This document shows, piece by piece, positions 1 to 17,806 of a DNA stretch of 17,806 bases. Where the stretch lies: assembly GCA_026770585.1 (NCBI GenBank), contig MU646305.1, positions 1,416,137-1,433,942 on the forward strand. Reading direction: 5' to 3'. Source of the stretch: Baffinella frigidus. Lineage: Eukaryota; Cryptophyceae; Cryptomonadales; Baffinellaceae. Position numbers and translations under genes: made by a program. Under the pieces are notes generated by a model. The model made no database searches. It saw only the letters and a program-made list of their open reading frames with translations, and was not told the DNA's origin. The stretch's first letter is position 1, and every line of letters begins with the position of its first letter.

Positions 1-116
1 CCCCTGCTACCCCACAAGTGGGAATTTCAGAACGCGACGTTTCGTTTCGCGGTACAAAATGAGTGTGCACTCCCCGGTGAAGCGCACCCCTCCTCGTCCT
101 TGCCACAGGGAAACCC

Positions 117-250
117 TACAGGGGTACCTCGCTCACAAGAAAGCGCCACCCCCTAGGCCCCTACAGTAGGACCATGCCTAGGGTCCTGCCTAGGGTCCTA
201 TGGTGGTCCTAGGGGGGGGCGCGATTTCTTGTGAGCGAGGTACCCCTGTA
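117..250. mobile_element. MITE family A, copy 1
   Basis: Palindromic element with terminal repeats CAGGGGTACCTCGCTCACAA and a TA on each side as target duplication. It is non-coding and about 130 bp, with a C-rich/CTAGG-rich interior. Confidence 0.85.
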
Positions 251-465
251 GCAGCCACCGGGGCCTTCGCCGATGTGTCCATCTAAACGATTCTGGTACA
301 AACCGCAATTCATTTCAGAGTAAGGGGCTTGCAATGATTTCCGGAAATCCGGGCAAGAAAGAACTCGGGCGCTGTTAATTGGAAACCCCACACCCGAAAT
401 CCTGAACATGGCTTTAGACATGGCGGTCGTGTTGGTATTCAGAAAGGTCTCTCTCTCAACCCCAA

Positions 466-530
466 ACCCCAGACCCCAAACCCCAAACCCCAGACCCCAG
501 ACCCCAGACCCCAGACCCCAAACCATAACC
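466..530 (+). repeat. C-rich telomere-like tract before a plus-strand acceptor
   Basis: Tandem CCCCAAA / CCCCAGA heptads, then CCTGAACCCCTAAACTC. It ends at the AACTCAG acceptor of the 557-643 exon and probably serves as its polypyrimidine-rich tract. Confidence 0.75.
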
Positions 531-556
531 CCTGAACCCCTAAACTCTAAACTCAG

Positions 557-643
557 GTGGCGCAGCTAATGTACTACAGCGAGATTCTCGCCAAGGAGAG
601 CACCGAAGAGGCCGAAGAGCCCAAAGCCAGCGCGACAGCCTAA
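557..643 (+). CDS. Probable terminal exon of a convergent plus-strand gene
   Basis: After an AACTCAG acceptor the frame reads VAQLMYYSEILAKESTEEAE, then EPKASATA and TAA at 641-643. A second AG at 564-565 is in the same frame, so the exon could start at 566. The composition (amphipathic start, then a Glu/Ala/Lys-rich end) looks like a protein C-terminus, and the codons resemble those of the MRG exons. It is preceded by a C-rich CCCCAAA/CCCCAGA tract, just as MRG exon 5 follows a CCCTAAA tract. I do not recognise the protein. The rest of the gene would lie left of the window. It would converge tail to tail with the MRG gene, their ends about 2.0 kb apart. Confidence 0.5.
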   Translation: MAQLMYYSEILAKESTEEAEEPKASATA

Positions 644-689
644 CCTACACCCGAAATAGCTCAACGCCTCAAGTCTGCATGAATGACTT

Positions 690-798
690 GTTTCTCCGGG
701 TTGGGAAGGCCTGGCCTTGTTCGTTTTCTTCGTGATGCCTCTCAAGCCTAGCGATGAGTGGTCGAAAGGTCTAAAAGCCTTAAGACGAGCCTGCCTCG
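690..798 (+). other. Exon-like duplicated segment, copy 1
   Basis: About 95 bases repeated at 1066-1150 (about 85% identical) and in part at 908-932. The plus-strand frame ATGCCTCTCAAG... reads MPLKPSDEWSKGLKALRRAC before a CTCGGTA. All three copies end at CTCGGTA or TTCGGTA, as if at a GTAC splice donor. No protein family was recognised, and the substitutions between copies are not clearly synonymous, so coding status is doubtful. Confidence 0.35.
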
Positions 799-799
799 G

Positions 800-906
800 T
801 ATAACCCTTAAGTGGCCAGGCGGTCAAAATTGACCGCCAAGAGGTCCTGGGCAGGTCCTGGGGCCCTACGGTAGGGCGTATGAGCCTACTGGCCACTTAA
901 GGGACA
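800..906. mobile_element. MITE family B, copy 1
   Basis: Terminal repeats CCCTTAAGTGGCC / GGCCACTTAAGGG around the conserved core GGGCCCTACGGTAGGGCGTA. About 105 bp. It starts at the CTCGGTA end of the exon-like segment. Confidence 0.85.
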
Positions 907-932
907 AAACCCTTAAGACGAGCCCGCTTCGG

Positions 933-1058
933 TACAGGGGTACCTCGCTCATAAGAAACTGCCCCCCCCCCTAGGACCACCGTAGGGCCCTAGGCATAGG
1001 CCTACTGTAGGGTCCTAGCTAGGGGGCTGCTGTTTCTTATGAGCGAGGTACCCCGGTA
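933..1058. mobile_element. MITE family A, copy 2, in a GTAC
   Basis: Element bounded by TA on both sides. The flanks read TTCGGTA[...]TACACTGTCT. The uninterrupted site CTCGGTACACTGCCT is present at 1149-1163, so this is a filled/empty pair showing insertion at the TA of GTAC with a TA duplication. Confidence 0.88.
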
Positions 1059-1065
1059 CACTGTC

Positions 1066-1163
1066 TGGCCTTCTTCGTTTTCTTCGTGATGACTCTCAAG
1101 TCTAGCGATGAGTGGTCCAAAGGTCTAAGAGGCTTAAGACGAGCCCGCCTCGGTACACTGCCT
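1066..1163 (+). other. Exon-like duplicated segment, copy 2
   Basis: Second copy of the 690-798 segment; the frame reads MTLKSSDEWSKGLRGLRRAR before CTCG|GTACAC. It keeps the empty GTAC site that family A element 2 occupies in the neighbouring copy. Confidence 0.35.
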
Positions 1164-1225
1164 CGCCCTCTTGAGGACGGAGTCCTGGGAAGGACCCGCC
1201 TCGGGCACGGAGACGGGTCGTCTCG

Positions 1226-1331
1226 TATCCCTTAAGTGGCCAGCGGGTCAAAATTGACCCACAAGAGGTCCTCGGCAGGGCCCTAGGGCCCTACGGTAGG
1301 GCGTATCAGCCTACTGGCCACTTAAGGGATA
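1226..1331. mobile_element. MITE family B, copy 2
   Basis: TA[TCCCTTAAGTGGCC ... GGCCACTTAAGGGA]TA, about 102 bp between perfect TA duplications, with a GTCAAAATTGACC sub-palindrome at one end. Confidence 0.9.
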
Positions 1332-1438
1332 TTCGGGGTAGGTCTATTACGGGGGGTAGATTCGCCACAAAAGGGAATCCCCCGCGTGTCTGTAAAGATG
1401 TCTGTGCGCAAAGACCCCGCACGCTCTGCCTGTACGTG

Positions 1439-1566
1439 TACAGAGATACCTCGCTGATAAGAAACCGCCCCCCCCCTAGGACCACAGTACATGCAGGGCC
1501 CTCAGCATAGGCCTCCTGTAGGGTTTTAGGGGGGGCGCGGTTCCTTATGAGCGAGGTACCCATGTA
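1439..1566. mobile_element. MITE family A, copy 3
   Basis: TA-bounded palindrome with somewhat diverged ends (CAGAGATACCTCGCTGATAA / GAGCGAGGTACCCATG). Confidence 0.85.
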
Positions 1567-1609
1567 GCGCCGTAGGCCCGTATGCATGCTTGTTTCCCAG
1601 TGTGCGGAC

Positions 1610-1690
1610 TACAGGGGTACCTTGCTCATAAGAACCCCCCCCCCCCCTGTAGGACCTCCATAGGGCCCACTGTAGGGTGCGTACGCACTG
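1610..1690. mobile_element. MITE family A, copy 4 (half)
   Basis: Only the left terminal repeat (CAGGGGTACCTTGCTCATAA) and part of the C-rich interior are present; the right arm is missing. Confidence 0.65.
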
Positions 1691-1786
1691 GCGAATGTCC
1701 GGTAAAAGAAACGGCGCGTCGATTAAGGATCGAAACCAACACGTCCACCGTGTATTCCCTTCCGTAAAGGCCTTGCAAGACTAGGA
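1691..1786 (+). repeat. 90-bp direct repeat M, copy 1 (3' flank)
   Basis: About 90 bases, with GGATCGAAACCAACACGTCC and ACCGTGTATTCCCT, repeated at 2131-2250. Related pieces occur three times in MRG intron 5 (around 9666, 9914 and 10061). Both strands stay open for a stretch, but no protein family was recognised. Confidence 0.6.
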
Positions 1787-1788
1787 CC

Positions 1789-1914
1789 TACAGGGGTACC
1801 TCGCTAATAAGAAAGCGCCCCCCCTGGGACCCTACAGGAGGACAATGTATAGGGCCCTATGCTGGTCCTAGCTAGAGGGGGGCATCGGTTTCTTATGAGC
1901 GAGGTACCCCTGTA
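1789..1914. mobile_element. MITE family A, copy 5
   Basis: TA[CAGGGGTACCTCGCTAATAA ... TTATGAGCGAGGTACCCCTG]TA, inserted at the end of repeat M copy 1. Confidence 0.88.
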
Positions 1915-1941
1915 TTCCCTTCAGAATGGCCCGGTGCCGCA

Positions 1942-2131
1942 CCACACGAGAATGCTAGAGGGGCCTATTTAAAACCGATGTGGTTTAAAAAGTGGGCATG
2001 TGTGTAGGAACTTTCATTGATTGGTCAAGTAGCTCTGCAAAATTGGCACAGTCACGAGGTTGGAATACCCTATTCTGGTACAATTCTTTAAAACCTCACT
2101 TGTATAGGCACTTCCAGCGTTCTCAAGTGGC
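1942..2131. mobile_element. MITE family D, copy 1
   Basis: About 190 bp. Terminal repeats CCACACGAGAATGCTAGAGG and a diverged CCAGCGTTCTCAAGTGG. Interior has GTGTAGGAACTTTCAT and GTCACGAGGT, the family's diverged hallmark motifs. Confidence 0.75.
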
Positions 2132-2250
2132 ATCCAGTGGCGAATGCCCGGTACGTGTAAAAGAAACGTCGCGTGTATTACGGATCGAAACCAACACGTC
2201 CACCGTGTATTCCCTGCCGCGAAGGCCTTGTGAGACTAGGACCGAACCGC
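2131..2250 (+). repeat. 90-bp direct repeat M, copy 2 (3' flank)
   Basis: Second copy of the 1691-1786 repeat, without an element after it. Between it and the MRG stop (2657) I see only MITE B copy 3 and unassigned sequence. Confidence 0.6.
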
Positions 2251-2462
2251 CATCCGGTAACGTCAAGTCGGGAACTCCCGTAGCGCGCTTGGTATGAATC
2301 CCTAGCGAGCCTCGTATGAATCCACCAGTCTAAATCTCCTCTGCGCCGGGCCTCTCCCCCCGAGGCGGGCCCGTCCTAGTGGCGATACGTCTCGAGGTAG
2401 TGAATTCACTGTAAAATCAGTGGATTTGTACCAGATTACGGCCTGGTCAAACGAACCAGACG

Positions 2463-2567
2463 TATCCCTTAAGTGCCCATGCCGCCAAATTTGACGGCCA
2501 AGAGGTCCTAGGCAGGTCCTAGGGCCCTACGGTAGGGCGTATGATCCTACTGGGCACTTAAGGGGTA
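2463..2567. mobile_element. MITE family B, copy 3
   Basis: TA[TCCCTTAAGTGCCC ... GGGCACTTAAGGGG]TA with the family core; about 90 bases beyond the MRG stop codon. Confidence 0.88.
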
Positions 2568-2656
2568 GCCACTAGGGCTGCGGCCTGCCAAGTCCCGGAG
2601 GCCTCAAGCCGCACGGTTGGGGTGCCTAACTAGGATATCCTTTGCCTCCCGGCTAA

Positions 2657-16847
<14,191 letters not shown>

Positions 16848-16871
16848 CGCCGTTCCCTTCCGAGCCTGACC

Positions 16872-16881
16872 TTGGCGGGAA
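16872..16881. promoter_or_regulatory. E2F-like site
   Basis: TTGGCGGGAA, an exact match to the E2F/DP consensus TTSSCGSS, 25 bases upstream of the MRG start codon and so perhaps in the 5'UTR. E2F sites commonly control S-phase and chromatin genes in plants, algae and animals. A single ten-base match could be chance. Confidence 0.3.
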
Positions 16882-17059
16882 CGTGAAAGTGAAAGTCTAC
16901 AGGGCCACTTTCACGACTGAAATTTGAGCCATTGGGAAGATTTAGAAGGACGTTTTTCAAAAGCTGTGTCAATAAGTGTGTAGTAAACTGGATTTTGCCT
17001 TTAGAAGGACCAAAACTGGCACGGACGTCCGCCAAAGCACCACGCCATGGCTGTAACAT

Positions 17060-17152
17060 TTCCCCTTGCCCTTGCGTCCGCCAAGGGTCTGAATATTTCC
17101 TCTTGCGTCCGCAAGGGTCTACCATTACATACATATTTCCTCTTGCGTCCGG
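17060..17152 (+). repeat. Degenerate tandem repeat (CTTGCGTCCG units)
   Basis: Three spaced units containing CTTGCGTCCG, with CAAGGGTCT and ATATTTCCT between them, spaced about 33-45 bases apart. The repeat lies in the MRG upstream region. Confidence 0.6.
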
Positions 17153-17242
17153 GGACGTCCTGGGTCCGGTCCGGACCTTCTATCCCCGTGCGAGGCAGTG
17201 GTGCCATGTATCATGGGAAAGTGGACTAACATCTCCCCTTGC

Positions 17243-17491
17243 ATGTATCAAGTTCCCCCCCCGCACGGCCGAGCCTCATCGCAAATCTCGTCCGCTCAGC
17301 ATCATCACTATGTGCACGCCTCCCATGCTCAGCAACTTCTACGCGTACATTCTGAGTCGCCATTGAGGCCCTCCGTCGGGCAATGGGCGCCGGCCCAGCC
17401 TGTGCACTCCCCGTACTATGCGTCCCCGCCAGCGCTCCGCAACGCAGAGCCGCCTCAGTCGCAAGTAGTAGATTATCAGCAAACTGAAGTT
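17243..17491 (+). CDS. Possible first exon of a divergent plus-strand gene
   Basis: Open frame from ATG 17243: MYQVPPPHGRASSQISSAQH, then a His/Gln/Pro/Ser/Tyr-rich stretch (SPYYASPPALRNAEPPQSQ). The frame opens further upstream to 17198. A GTAC donor at 17492, the donor type favoured by the MRG gene, would end the exon in phase 0; GTAGTA at 17465 is an alternative. A short copy of the exon's end (ATCAGCAAACTGA) follows the putative donor, echoing the edge duplications of the MRG gene. The composition resembles disordered regulatory proteins, but no domain is visible. An overlapping minus-strand frame (17226-17786) is mostly repeat translation and was not preferred. Confidence 0.35.
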
Positions 17492-17648
17492 GTACGATCA
17501 GCAAACTGATATATGTGCTGATAAGTCCCCTGCCAGCCAGATTCACACGGTGGTGTATTATTTGCCATATATGGCGTTTGTTCAGGTCGTAAACGTCTTG
17601 ATGCAGGGGAGCGGAGAAGCTCTCGCGTCCGCGTTCAAGCAGGCGGTA

Positions 17649-17806
17649 ACCCCAAACCCAAAACCCAAAACCCAAAACCCAAAACCCAAAACCCAAAACC
17701 CCAAACCCAAAACCCAAAACCCAAAACCCAAAACCCAAAACCCAAAACCCAAACCAAAAACCAAAAACCCAAACCCCACACCCCACACCCCAAACCCAAA
17801 ACCCCA
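17649..17806 (+). repeat. CCCAAAA heptad array
   Basis: About 150 bases of near-perfect CCCAAAA (TTTTGGG) heptads running to the window edge, with CCCCAAA and CCCCACA variants near the right. Similar to but distinct from the CCCTAAA telomere heptad. It cannot be told whether the array continues or is a chromosome end. Confidence 0.85.

Larger units (their letters stand above)
16848..17242. promoter_or_regulatory. Upstream region of the MRG gene, possibly bidirectional
   Basis: Some 395 bases between the MRG start codon and a candidate divergent ATG. It holds a TTGGCGGGAA (16872-16881) matching the E2F consensus on the plus strand, an imperfect inverted repeat (GTGAAAGTGAAAGT / ACTTTCAC, about 16882-16916), and a degenerate tandem repeat with CTTGCGTCCG units (17065-17150). 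No TATA box is convincing. The transcription start and any 5'UTR intron cannot be located from sequence alone. Confidence 0.4.

Noticed and set aside
209-526. VWGLGFGVWGLGF-type frame, and the similar one at 17582-17788
   Set aside because: Translations of CCCCAAA and CCCAAAA heptads with no coding signal outside the repeat.
17649-17806. Chromosome end
   Set aside because: The heptad is CCCAAAA rather than the CCCTAAA type seen elsewhere, and similar tracts occur in introns. The window simply stops there, so a terminus cannot be claimed.

Overview
This window is nuclear DNA of a eukaryote, probably a unicellular alga or other protist. The evidence is GT-AG spliceosomal introns, small exons, very repeat-rich introns, and scattered CCCTAAA/TTTAGGG heptads of the plant/algal telomere type. 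I cannot name the species. No prokaryotic operon, rRNA, tRNA or CRISPR array was seen.

The main content is one complete minus-strand gene hidden among repeats. I assembled it by hand from ten exons (start codon 16847, stop 2657-2659). It encodes a 322-residue MRG-family protein (MRG15/MORF4L1/Eaf3 type): an N-terminal chromo-barrel, a KKRK hinge and a C-terminal MRG domain. All nine introns are GT-AG, the phases agree at every junction, and the 969-nt CDS is spread over about 14.2 kb. Six of nine donors are GTAC. Known relatives read methylated H3K36 and sit in NuA4/TIP60 acetyltransferase and Rpd3S/Sin3 deacetylase complexes.

Layout, left to right: 1-2656 is the 3' flank, with a probable terminal exon of a convergent plus-strand gene (557-643) and a dense cluster of short palindromic elements with TA target duplications. 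2657-16847 is the MRG gene. 16848-17242 is its upstream region, possibly shared with a divergent plus-strand gene whose first exon may be 17243-17491. 17649-17806 is a CCCAAAA heptad array.

The most unusual feature is intron architecture. Most internal exons are flanked in the same orientation by partial copies of themselves. The upstream intron holds copies of the exon's 5' edge with its acceptor; the downstream intron holds copies of the 3' edge, often with its donor. Several copies are split by palindromic MITE-like elements. Five filled/empty-site pairs can be read within the window, and three of these put an element in the TA of a GTAC. Simple repeats ((CT)n, CCCTAAA, a CTGAC-bearing minisatellite) lie directly before acceptors. 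I read this as introns growing by repeated tandem duplication of splice junctions followed by TA-targeted insertion. That history is inference; the copies and filled/empty pairs are visible in the sequence.
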